Under the pieces are notes generated by a model, which did not search any database, was not told where the DNA came from, and saw only the letters and a program-made list of their open reading frames with translations. A program made the position numbers and the translations under genes. Below, piece by piece: positions 37,712 through 50,700 of a DNA stretch of 64,000 bases (within the stretch, counting starts at the first letter, position 1; each line of letters begins with the position of its first letter). The stretch is from Taxillus chinensis (Eukaryota > Streptophyta > Magnoliopsida > Santalales > Loranthaceae), in NCBI GenBank assembly GCA_023512835.1, contig CM042090.1:23154148-23218147 (forward strand), read 5' to 3'.

Positions 37712-38510
37712 TCCACATGCACGTTGCAGACTCAAATTAAACAAGTAGTCTCGAGCAGTGCATGTTGCAGATTCAAATTAAAGAAATTATTTCGAGCAAC
37801 ATGTTATTCCCCATGCACTAGGAATAGAGCTAGAGCCTATTTCATGTTAGTCGGAGACGAGATTGAGATTTAGGGAGAAATCCCAAAAAGTAACAATGCA
37901 AAACGAATACGCTTATACCTCTAAGACCTATGGCCTATATTATATAAATTTATATAAACCCTAGTTAAGATTACACGTGATGTACGGTATAGCTTTTTGT
38001 TTTTTAAATAACAAATTTAATAGAATAAGATAAACAATATTGTTATAAAATTCCAATAATTAAAACCCGTGATTTTTAAATAATCGAAAGTTTTTTTTTT
38101 AGAAATTATTATTATATTTATATTTAAAATGAAATTTGAATTTAAAAATACTCAAGCAAAATATGATAAACACCGCCCAACGCAACGTGGCCTTCCGGTT
38201 TCGACTTTGGATAGCAAAAACGCAGTGTAAATGGAGGCGGCAAAAAAGAAAAAAAGAAAAAAGAAAAAGAAAACAAAAAAGAGCCTTCCGCCGCCGCATT
38301 GGACTGGGTTCGGATGGGCCGGTGAGCTGTACGGAGCTCACCACCACCATTGGACTGCTTTAATTGCATCTGGCCTATACTTATCCACATCACCCTACGT
38401 GGCCCCCACCTCACTTCCTTAGCCCATCGATCTCTCTGTCAGCCGGTGTCCGCAAAACGCACGCACGCAAAATCGCAACTGTAGAGCGGTGGCGGCGAGA
38501 GCTGGCTTTC

Positions 38511-38661
38511 ATGGCCAAGCGGAGACTCCTCCTCTCGGTGCTCACTTGGGTCTTCTACGTTCTTCTCCTTCGTATTCCCCAATCATCTGCTACACAGGCT
38601 AAAACCGATCCATCCGAAGGTACGCGCGCGCGCGCGCACACACACACACTAACAAACTCTT

Positions 38662-38718
<57 letters not shown>

Positions 38719-41700
38719 GAACATATTACGACAATAATTAATAAAAAGGAGAGAGTTGTGGTGTGTTTGCTTGGCTTAATAGTGTTATTCATTTCAAGTG
38801 TATGAATGTGTGTAAAATTGTGAGGTTGGTTGGACCATTTTTGGAGAGAACGTTTTCATGGATTGGTGATATCATTTTTTTTTGATCCTATGTAATAATC
38901 AATCTGTGATTACTCACAGCCATTCAGTCATTAACCAATCTGTGATTTTGTGTGTGTGATTAGAGAAAACAAGAAAAAACCCAATCTGTGATTTACTGAT
39001 TTTGAGCGTGAATCAATCTTTGAGGGTCTAAAGTAAAAACAAATATGTTTTTAATTTTTTTCACTGATGCATGTGAACCAGACACTATGAATGTGATTGA
39101 TGATAATTTATTATGAATGGAAGGCTTCTCCTTGCATGATTTTTTCCTTCAAACCTTTATGACAGCGAGAGCATTGAACTCCATATTTGGGCAGTGGGAT
39201 GTTCAAGCAGGAGAGACGTGGAACATAAGCGGAGAACTCTGTAGTGGATCGGCCCTGAGTGCAACCCCATTTAAGGACTCAGAAAATGTTCCTTCCATTA
39301 AATGCAACTGTTCATATGACAATAATGCCACGTGTCACATCACCCGGATGTGTGTTTCACTCTCTGCCTTAGTTATTTCCCTGTTCATTTCTTTCTCACT
39401 CACGCACCCATCATCTGGAAAAACCATGAATTAAAAATAATTTAGTTTTTTTTTTTTTGGTGATTGATGCTCTACAATTTGTTTAATTCCTACGTGGTTG
39501 GTCGTACCAATGTAGTTAGCTCCTCAAAATGTGTTTTTGAAGGAATAGAGAGGTACAATATATATGGTAGGGCATGAACTATTAACTTTTCCCTTGCTAA
39601 ACTAGTAAACTGGTGCGAAGGCAAAAAATAAAATAAATGGAAACACTTGAGCTATGTAATGCTATATATTTATGTATCCCCTTTTCCAGGAGAGTGCAGA
39701 AATTGGACAGAACAGGATTTCTTCCAAAAGAGCTCACATTGTTGACTTATCTTGTTGAGTTGTAAGTACCTTCTTGTCATTTTAATTTGTAATACTGAGC
39801 TTGATCTCTCATCTCAGGTTTGAAAATGATTGAAATTTCTAATTGCCCCTATGCCTGATTTTTTTTTTTTTTTGGAAAATATTTCGTTCCCACAATTTCT
39901 ATCCTGCAGAAGACTTGATAAAAATTACTTCACCGGCACTTTCCCTGCATTTATCAGCAATTTATCCGCATTGCAAGAACTGTAAGTTGTTTTATTCTGT
40001 CTGTTACAATACAGTTTCTTATGTCATTCGTTTATAATTTTCAATCTTTTAGAGAAGAGGTATAGAGGGAAAAACCTTAATTTCATTAGTGTAGCAGGGT
40101 TACAAATATATAGACTTCTTTAATCTATTAAATAGAGGGTGAAGCCCGCTTACACAAATTCTAACGCAAATAAAGCGTCATGGTAAGCTAGCATATCGTA
40201 TAAGACATTATAGTCATAATTTGTTTGTTATAATGTAGAGTTTACTTTTGTCTAGCTGGCCTTTGGCTAGCCTTATTTGATGTAAACTTTGTTATGCTTC
40301 AAGTAGACTAGTAGAGGAACAATGTCCTAAATATATCATAAATTACTCTACATTAGGTGGTATGAGGATAATTAAGTAGCTGTTGGCACACAAAGTTTAA
40401 ACGAGACTTTTGAAGTTAGAGAGCAATATTAATTGGATAAGTGAATCGAGGGAGTTTCTTGTCTCTGTGCCAACACCGTGGACCAAGGCCAAAACATCTA
40501 TATTTACTTATGCTAGTCCATCATTTCATTAACATAAACAATCTTTCTATTGTAGATAGATGTTATATTTTGCTTTTCAACATCTACAATTTAGATTGAA
40601 AGTTATTTCCAGTTTGTTTTTGCATGACAAATGGAGCATTTGATTTTGGTACAAATATTTTTTATTAAGTTTCTTTTGTGCATTGTTTGGTCTATACCTT
40701 CATGAGTTTGAAAATTAAGAAGAGCTTCTCAATTAACTTTTAATTGTTAGTGCAACTAAATAAATTATTGGCTCAATGATTTTTATCTTGAGATTTTATC
40801 AGGTCATTCAGCCACAATGCATTCTACGGGGCTATCCCAAAGGAACTTGGAAATCTTAAGTCGCTGAGACTATTGTGAGTTTTTTTAAAAAAAATCTCTT
40901 GTGATATATATATATATACTTTTGTGTAACTAACATTTCAACTGAGTTTTATATTGCATAGAAGACATAGAAAGGTTAAAGTTTAAGTTGATACTATGGG
41001 ACCTATTGAGAATAGTAACTCTTGAAATTGGACTTATAGTTTTATGGTTGAAAATTAATGTTGTTTGGATTAATGAAGCCCGCCCTAGTGATGGTATTAT
41101 TTATCTTGAACTTTTAACCAATGCGATTAATATTTTATGATGTATTTGCTTTTAACAGACTATTAGTCAAATCTTGTGTGTTGTTCTGGGCCAACCAAAT
41201 ACCATATTAGTTAAAAATGGGTGAATGAGTGAAGGAGAGGAGAGGAGAGGAAGAGAGGATGGCAGTAGAGAGAGAGAGAGAGAAGAGAAAGAAAATATGT
41301 TAGCCTTAATGCGACACTTACTATATAGTAAACAATCATAGTACATCAAGTGACGAGCCTAACTCACTGAAAAACAAAGTAGAAGGGGAAACGTTTTTGT
41401 GGTAGGCAACTGGTCAAACATGAGCAGTCCCTTGCTCTCATATGGCTACTATTCTAACTCCCTATCCCAAACTGGAGCATAGGTGTCTGTCATGCTTGCT
41501 TGCTACAAATATAATTGACCTCCATTCTAGTAGAAGTTTCAGTGATAGTATTTGCAAGCTGATTGTGGTTACGTAAGTATCCAAACTAAAGAATGTTATT
41601 GAGCAAAGCATTTCAAATAAAATGACAATTAACTTCAATGTGTTTAACTTGCTCATTTAATATTGGATTATCTCTAATGCGTAATGTTGATTGATTATCC

Positions 41701-44700
41701 CACCACAATCTGGTATGCTGTTCAATCAGATATTCTATCTCAGATAAAAACTTGCAACTGCATAAGCTCAGTAGTAGTGTTTCCATGGAATGAGCTTCAC
41801 AACTAGACCGAACTACGGCATTGAACTTTAAAATGATAGAAGAAAGAATATTGAGGTGACATGTCATTTTGCCTGCTAGAAGATCTAACTCCCTTCATCA
41901 AAAACTAGATGATCATTTGACAAGCGAAAAAGCACCATTGTTGCAAGTAAAGATGTCATTACTACCCAAACAACTAGACGCTTGAATCTCATAATCATCA
42001 CATAACAAAAATTCTTCTCCACATCACCATAGGAAAAAGTAAACAGTCATCAAACTAACAAGTTACAACATTGCTATAAATAAATAAAAAATGCCAAGAA
42101 TTGTGTAGCAAGATGAACTAACTAATGACACTAGCAAGGAGTTTGGGGATCCAAAAATCACTTCACATTTTATTGCCAGATTGTGCAGATATTTCATGGC
42201 TACGAGTTTGTTTAGTCAGAAATCAAACTAGAGTTCATGAAAGTTGAGGTATGCTAAGCATTATCAGAAGCATGATACACTAGTTTATTCGAAGGACGTG
42301 AGTTACACAAATTGGAAAAAAAGTAAGAGTGCCCTAGGTTGGATGAACCGTCTCCAATGCTATTGGTAAATGTCAGAAAGAATCTGTCAAGTACTTTCTG
42401 AACCTGATGAGTTTGTGGTTGCCTTCATCATCCATAGCTTTCAAAAGCATGCCTAGGCATGTTCTTAGGTGTGCCTAGGCCTAGGGCGCAGTCAATGCTC
42501 CCCTCTTTGGAAAAGCCATAGTAAGATTAAACGTACGCTTTGATGTACTTTAGTGCACTTTTGGTAAACTTTTGTGTGTGCTTTGGTATGTTGTTTTTTG
42601 CCTGAGCTAATTGGAGCTATAGTCTTTTTATTTTCTAATTTTTTAGAAGCAAAACAATAATGTTTTGATATTTTTGAGTGAGAAAAAAATTAAAATATAT
42701 AAGAAATCAACTCAAATCTCCATAATATTAGCGTTTATACTTATTATAAATCAATTTAATGTATTAAAAAGTATACATTATGCACTTTTAACAACTATGC
42801 CTTCATCCGATGGAAAGTATTATAATTCACCATTTATTTTCCATAGCCAACAACATCCTTGTCCTTAGGTTGTAAAAAAAAGAATGGTAGGAATAATGCT
42901 GTAAGTCACAGGTAAAGACCGCTAATTGAAAGTAGATTAAATAGTTTGAAACTTAAATGAGCAGTGTTTCAAAGCCTTAAGCATATTATAAGAGATGGTT
43001 ATATGAATCCATCATATGACCAATGGCCCCAAAGAGGGCTGAGAGATGGTTTTTTACCCGGTTGAATTCTTGGGCTGAAGCTGTTATGCCTAGGCTTGGC
43101 AGGTTTCTTGTGTCCACTGATTGGGAGGCATTGTTTTTGAATTCTGTTCTCTCCCTTCTGCCTCATCCAACTTCCGATCATCGCCTCATTTCCCTGCAGT
43201 TGGATGGTTTGAGATGGGGTCTTAAAGCTTTCCATTTTGAGAATATGTGGCTCACAACTGCTGGTTTTAGGGAGATGGTGAGAGGGTGGCGGGACAAGGC
43301 TAGTTTTTGTGGGATGCTCGAGTTTTGTTTTAACCAAGAAGCTGCAGCTGATCAAGTCTCACTTGAGTTGGAACCGGGAGATTTTTGGGGAGTTTCAGGT
43401 TGAGGAGCAGGGTCTGCTCAGTGACATGAATCGTTTTGACAGGCTTGTGGTTAGGTTTGGGCTAGACGAGGCAAAGAGGGCTGAGAGAAGCAAACATAAG
43501 GCTGAGTTGGCTGATGTTCACCTGGCAGAGGATATCCAGGGTTCAGTGGTTAAAAGAAGCGGATCAGAATACTAGTTTTTTCCACAAAATGGCCTGTGCA
43601 CAAGCTAACTTCATATCCTTTTTAGATGCTATCTGTTATGTAAGGGTTCCGTTGAATTAATTGATAACCTTCTCCTTCATTGCAGTTGGGTAGCAACCAT
43701 TTGGTGGATTCATGTTTTCTTTGTTGGATATTGCATGGGTGCAGATGGAGGTGGGCCCGGAGATTGTTGCTTGGAATGGTTTATTGGTGCAAGGGGATGT
43801 GAAGAGGCTTGTTTATACCCTCCCTGTTGGTGTCTGTTGGGTGGTGTGTGGAGGGAACGCAACCTGTAGATTTTTGAAAATGTTTAGAGTACTCCCTAGA
43901 GGGTAAAGGGGGAGTTGTGGGGTCTTATCTTAGATATTGCCGTGTTGTAATATCTCCATTGGTGATGTTTATGATGCCCTTTTTTCTTGTCGATGTAACA
44001 TGTCACATTCTAGGTGTCCTTTTGATATGTTTGTTTCTTTTCTCGATAAAAAAAAGTTAAAAAACTAGATGTGTGGTTAGCAAAATTTTAATTGAGACAT
44101 AAATTAAATTTAATAAACATTGAAAAAACCTTTCTGATTTTGAGGATGGATTTATAACTCGTGAGAAATTCAGGCTTTCCCATTTGCAGGTATTTTTTTG
44201 TGCAGAAACATAATGAATTTGAAAAATTGGTAGTGTAAGTGTTTGAAATCTCGATAATAAATTAAAATAAATCTCATAAAATAATATCAAATAATTTTAA
44301 TCGTGTACCAAAGTTACTGTAGCCCCTACTACCAGATCAGTGAGGTGACTGAGGGTTTTTTTTTCTCTTCTCTCTCTTTCTGTTCCCTTCTCTCCCTCTC
44401 GTTGGAGTATCCCCCCCCTCTCTCTCTTCCCTTCCCTCCCTAGTGTTGTACTATCTCCCTGTCTCTCTCTTTTTCCTATGATCTTGTGTAGCTTCTTGTT
44501 TGTTTGAGTTGTGTAGTGTTAGTGCATTGTTTTGTGTGCATGAGCTTCAGTTCTGACAACTGATTTTCATATGTGCAGAGCTATTAGTTCAAATAACTTC
44601 TCTGGAACAGTCCCTGTTGAACTTGGAAATTTAGTCAACCTTCAACAACTGTAAGTTCATTATTAAGAAAAAACTGTCTATCTGCATAAATTTAATGTTA

Positions 44701-47700
44701 CACCAAAATGGTGATGATATGGAAGTTAAGTTTTGAATGAAAATTTAACAGATACATGGATAGTTGTGGAGCTGGTGGTGAAATTCCATCAACATTTGCT
44801 AAACTGTCAAACTTGGTACATTTGTAAGATGGCTTGTCCTTTCATTTATTTACTGCTGCCTTATAAAAGTCATATTAGGTCGTATTGTTTTATCTCACTA
44901 TAGTGTGCCTTCTCACATTTTTAGGTTCCTTTCAGATAATTCCTTCAAGGGGAAGATACCTGAGTTCATTGGGAATTGGACAAAGCTAAAGAGATTGTAA
45001 GCTAAAATGTTTGTCTTGTTATAGAAATAAAATTTATGATGTGCGTTTGGGTATCTATACAGTTTCTTATAGCCATCTGGTAAAACTAAGAAGTGTCTCG
45101 TGTGCTTGTAGAAAAATTAATGGCAATTCCTTTGAAGGCCCAATACCCACCAGTTTTTCTAATCTGAGTTTATTAGAAGATTTGTGAGTTCCACTCTTAA
45201 AATTAGTATACTTCTTCCTGGCTCCTTTACCACTCTTACACTCATATTTTTGTGGGTTCTATAAGATTATTTTCATTCGTGTTCATTTATTGTTGTGCAG
45301 GCAAATATGTGACTTATCCAATGTGAGCTCGTCTCTTGACTTCATCAAGGATATGAAGAACTTAACGAGCTTGTAATGTTTGTTACATGCTCCTCCTTGG
45401 CATCTTACTTATTTGTTACATTTATATCTGCATCATTTATAAATGCTCATTCACTAATGATTTTCGCTCTCTTTTTATTTAGGGTTTTAAGAAATGCACT
45501 TCTCTCTGGCAGTATTCCATCATATATTGGGGAGTATACAAAGTTAGCAAAGCTGTAAGTTCTGAATCTTCTAATATACATTGAACCCTCAACACGTTAA
45601 ACAATTTTTTCTTATAATCTTTTTTGACATTGACTCTTCTAGGGATTTGAGTTTCAACAACTTAACAGGCCAAATCCCGAACTCCTTATTCACTTCGAGC
45701 TCGCTCACTTACCTGTAAGTGTTGTATAAGGTCCATTGGTCTTCTTTGAAGATTTCCTTCTAGAACTCGCATTTGTGATTTTTTCTATATATCTGTTTCA
45801 TTATCAAGGTTTCTTGGAAACAACAGCCTTTCTGGGGTTCTTCCTCCCTATAGAAGTGACCAGCTTGATACTATGTGAGTCCTCTAATAGTCTTGTGTCT
45901 ATATATATATATAGTGAGATGAACTGGTTGTTTTCTTATCTAGCATTTACATCATCTCTTGTATAACTTAATGTAGCTTATATCAGTCCACATGTTAACA
46001 TTTTAGACTCCTAAGTCTTCTAAGAGCCTCTTTCCTAAATGTTAATATTCTATTGTACCTCAAGACTTTATTAAAGCTTGTTTGATGGATGTCCATTCAT
46101 ATAAAATTATCTCTCAACTGAGTAACAATTTAAAGAGACTTGATATTGACTATGAAGATGTTATATTGTTGTGTTAAGGTACTCAGGATTGAGTGGTAGA
46201 TTGTTAGTGAATAGTGATATACATTCAATTTCATTCACAATCTTCTCACATGCGACAATAGTTGTTTGAAAGAGGATGTGTTTTCTAGGTTATACAATCT
46301 TTTTGATTACTAAGTTTTTTGAAGCACGTGTTGACCCTTTTTGATGTGTTTTTGAATGCAGAGATGTGTCGTACAATCACTTATCAGGAACTTTTCCTCC
46401 ATGGGTAACCCAATTCATACAATTGTATGTCTTCGAAGACATAATGTCCCCTCCCCTCATTTTACCTATGGTATAAGTGCGATATTTGATATCTGAAGTC
46501 TATTGCAAACTCTATCATAAGAGAGAACATGAATAATTACTATGATGATGAAGTTAATGATAATTATAAAAATATGTATTCCTAATGATAGAGGGGTGGA
46601 ATATGTATTTAGGCATGCCTCAAACTATATATTAGCTATGTGGACGCAACCCTACATGGATGAAGAACGGAGGGTTTTTTCAAGCTTTTAGCACCTTGAG
46701 AGATATAAAAAAGAGAAAGACAGCTTTTAGAGAGTGAATCTGATAACCTTGAGACACCATTCCAAATACAATTCCAACACCTACTCCTCTGCCACCTTAA
46801 GATATAATATTTGCCGAAATCAATTTAATTCGGCAAAGTCAAGCATCAACGACCTATTCCCATCACCATAAAATTTCCATAGATTTATGGGACTTTTGGT
46901 GGGTTAGAAGCTTAAAACTGAAATAGCGAAATAGCAAAAAACTTGAACCAGAAATAGTGAAAAGGAACTTGGGTCAGAAATAGCAAAAAAGGACTTTGGG
47001 TGGGTTTTCTTGTAATTAATTTTCTCCATGCAATTCTTCATGTTGGTATTTTTTCTCCCTCCTTTTAGTGAAAGCATATGTAGGAGCAATGAATTAGGCT
47101 TGATAATTTTTTTTAAGATTTTGTTTTAGAACTTGGGCAAATTAGAACTGTAGATTTGTTGCTATGAACTTGTCAAATTGCACACATAGAATTTTTTATT
47201 TTTTTTTGTTTTTTCTTTCCAATTATAGGATTTATTAAAGTAAAAAACACTGTTTTATCCTAAGATAAAAAACCTAAAAAGCTAAAAAAGAAAAAAGCTT
47301 TCAAATGAAATAGGGAAAGTTTCTAATGTTTGAAATAAAAAAAAGAAAAAAAATCAAAACGTTTAGATAGAAAAAATTATATGATTTTAGAATAAAAAAA
47401 ATTTAAAAATAAAATACAAACTAAAATCCATTGAAATAAAAAAATCTTAGATAAATAAAAACATTAAAAACTTCATAACCTCACACCAAAACAAAAACCA
47501 AAATAATAAAAAAACCTTAGGAATAAAAACTTTAGAAATAAAAAGTCAACTAAAAAAACTTTTGAGATGAATCCTTAATGAAGAATTAAAAAACTTAAAA
47601 TTCTCAGGGCAAATATTTTAAGAACAAAAACAAAGGAGATAAGATGATAAGTAAAAACTTTAAATTTAAACATCTTTAAGAAAGAAAATAAAAGAAAAGC

Positions 47701-50700
47701 AAAAAAGCAAAATTAAAAAGTTAAAAATCCGATAAAATCATAAATAAAAAACAAAAGACCCTATTTGCTAGAAAACAAGAAAATACAATAAAAAAGCGAA
47801 AAAGCCTAAAGTATAGTTTTTTAGCCAGTTCAAGTAGATAATTAATATTTAATCATAATTATTTGAATAAAGAATAAATCTTGGCAAATGATTTATCTTT
47901 GTTTGATTTTATTATATAGCATGTGAAAATGAATTTTTAATTTCACAATCGACGCTTGTTCTACGTATAAAAAAAATCAAAGTTTTCAAAAAAACAAAAA
48001 ATATATTTAAAATTAAAACCAAGTATAAAACTAATTGGGAAAAGTAATAAATTTATTCACTATCCCTCAGGAAAAAAAAGTCCATTACTACAATCCATTC
48101 GTCTTGCATTTTACCAAAAATGTTAACCAAGTTAAAAGTAGTAGGAACTCTTTTTTTTAAATATCAGTACTAATTTTGGGTATTGTGGGATGTTTATCCT
48201 TTTTCATGTGTAACCGATTCATCTCGCCCCTACAATATAGACCATTACATTATGTGGGCAATTGTATCTCATTTGGTTAGTGTTGACTTTAAAATAAAAA
48301 AAGTTTTCATAACAATAAGATAGGTTTGAGTTGGTATTAAGAATGACCTTAGGACAACTAATGTTCCGAAGAGCTAAGCAACGAGCTCATGTGAAAGACA
48401 CTGAGGTCTTAATTTTAATTAACGCTAACTATATAAATATACAAAATGACATGAGTTGATATTATTATGCCTCACTCCAATTATTGTAGATCTATTTTTT
48501 GGGTCATATGATGAAGCTATTGAGTGGGGCTTATCATTGTTGCGGAGCCTTATTGTTGGATCTTTTTATTTATGGTTGCTTCCATTGAGAGTTTGATTGT
48601 GTTGTGATGAACCATGGAATCTTCTATTATTGATTTGTTGTCAACTTCAAGTGACAAACCCGGGTGTTGCTTATGAGATGCTGCCAATGAAATCAATAAC
48701 CAAACTGAAACCATTTAAGCTACCAGAGAAAAAGTCTCAAAATAATCTTACACAATATTGATGTGCATATCCTTATGGGCTTTGAGGCAGGGAAGGCAAC
48801 CGTTGGGCTTAACTTTGAGAATTTAGTTCTATTTACGGCCAATAGTTTCTGTTCAAGAAGAGTAACAAGTTGCAACGATTTATTTGCAACTAATGCATGC
48901 ATCTCATCTAACATTCCCTTGTATTAGCTTGTAGGAGCAAGAGCCTTTGAAACAATAATTGGAGTAGACACAGAATCCAAAATAGCCATAAATGCCTGGG
49001 TTTCAACATGTGGATGATACATTTTTCACTACGAGGAATTATGTGAAAATTTCAATTTCGCTAGTCTACGTTGATTACATAAATGCTATAGGAAGTAGAA
49101 CTTTCTTTGCAAGGAGATTGAAGTAAAGAACTTGGGTTAACTCTGACACTTTTTGGGCATTGAATTTTCTAAATGTAGCCAAGGAATATTGTCTATCCAA
49201 ATGCTCGCCTCTAAAGTGAATTAGGTGAACATGTTGAAAATGGCTGCTATCAGAGGCTTGTTGGGAAGCTAATTCATCTCTCCCTAGTCCCATGCACACT
49301 CTTGACATCTTTTTTTTCAGCCCTGTTAAAGTAGCTGATACATATTGACGTTTGATGTAGGCGCCTTGTGTTATTATTTTCTATTAATGGTTTTCACTCA
49401 TCCATATATAGCTGTTGGGATAAAGGCTCACTACATTGTTGTTATTTTATCAGATTTCAATGAAGTTCAAAAGTAGTTAAAGCTAAAACCATTATATGAT
49501 TATATTTTTGTTGATTGCTTTTCCAACTAACATTCTTGTTTTTTTGCATGGAAATCATGCAGGAACTTGGTTGCAAACAACTTCATATTTAGCAGCACAA
49601 ATGATAGGTGATTAATTTCATCTAGTCATGTATACTCTGCTTCCACCTTTTCCCTGATTTTAGAACTAAGTATTCCACTGTTATGTTTTTTTTTTTTTGG
49701 CGGGGTGGGGGGTAGATGCATAAATATTGAAAATTTTCCATCTTTGTGCTTACAGTATCTTTCCTGGGTTGAGTTGCCTGCAAAGAGATTTTCCATGCAA
49801 TAGGAACAGTCCACCCTGTAAGTTGCTATCCTCTGCTTATTTTTATTAACAGGCTTTGTAGTTAGTGCACAAAGGACACCACTTAAGATGCAATGTGTTA
49901 AATTCGAGTCACATCAATGCAACGAATGGAATAATACTAAGCATACATTAATCCTAAGCATGCATTATTGTTTTGACCATATTATTCGTATGGAATGTGG
50001 ACCTATTCAGAAAGCATGTCCTTTCACTAGTAGTTTTTTTGACTACTGGTTTTCTAGTTTAAACTCAAGAGTTACATCTTAGAAGGACATATCCTCCATT
50101 TGGTTCCAATAAAAAATTTAAAATGTAAGGAATAACAGGTCAGCTCACTTTCAGAATATAAAATTATATATATTGTTATATGATAGGACTGGATATCAAG
50201 TGCTCAACAATTAAGTGTGTATCTCTTAATGTTATTCATTGAAGTTTTCGTTTATTGATTGATTGTGTTGAAATATTGTTCTTTTTTTATTGTTTTTCTT
50301 GAGCTTCTAAACTTATATATGGTAACTGAAATGGGGGTCTCCCTAAAGGGATGCAATGCCATTTTGTTATAGAAATGAACGAAGAAGTTTTATTATTTTC
50401 TTAAGTCGTTTGGGGTATTCCACCAGAATGGAATGAGAATTCCATTCATTTTTAAAATATAAGGCGTTTGGTTTAAAAGAAATTAATTCCTATAGAATTC
50501 CAATGGAGGATTCCCTTCTAGGAGAAAAGCTATTTTTAATTCCCTACCCATCTGAGAAGAGCCCTCAATAATTTAATAGAAAGACTTTGTGGAATGGCAA
50601 TGCCCATCTTTCATCTGTCTAAGTTGGGATCTTGTCTGCCACTTGCATCTTCTTCTCCACTCATGACCAAACCACACCAGCCAACATATAGATCTGGACC

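Larger units (their letters stand above)
35096..38510. other. Intergenic spacer with eIF4B fragment and MITEs
   Basis: Between the RING/vWA gene and the second receptor kinase. It holds the 3' untranslated region of the former, an eIF4B gene fragment (35776-36363, minus), an imperfect direct duplication of about 85 bp (37034-37118 and 37183-37268), a probable MITE (37321-37711) and the promoter region of the second receptor kinase. Confidence 0.6.
40875..44578 (+). other. Intron 5 of the second receptor kinase, transposon-filled
   Basis: This 3.7-kb intron contains a copia RNase H remnant on the minus strand (about 41450-41870) and a LINE remnant on the plus strand (43017-44055). A GA-rich patch lies at 41236-41296 and a CCTAGGC-rich patch near 42450-42490. 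The rest is AT-rich. Confidence 0.7.
46425..49562 (+). other. Intron 14 of the second receptor kinase
   Basis: A 3.1-kb intron. 47200-47860 is very A-rich on the plus strand without clear structure. 48630-49370 holds copia reverse transcriptase remnants in both orientations, listed separately. No gene is recognised. Confidence 0.65.

Noticed and set aside
47200..47860. A-rich tract as a processed pseudogene tail or array
   Set aside because: It is irregular A-rich sequence without a repeat unit, an upstream coding copy or a target duplication.
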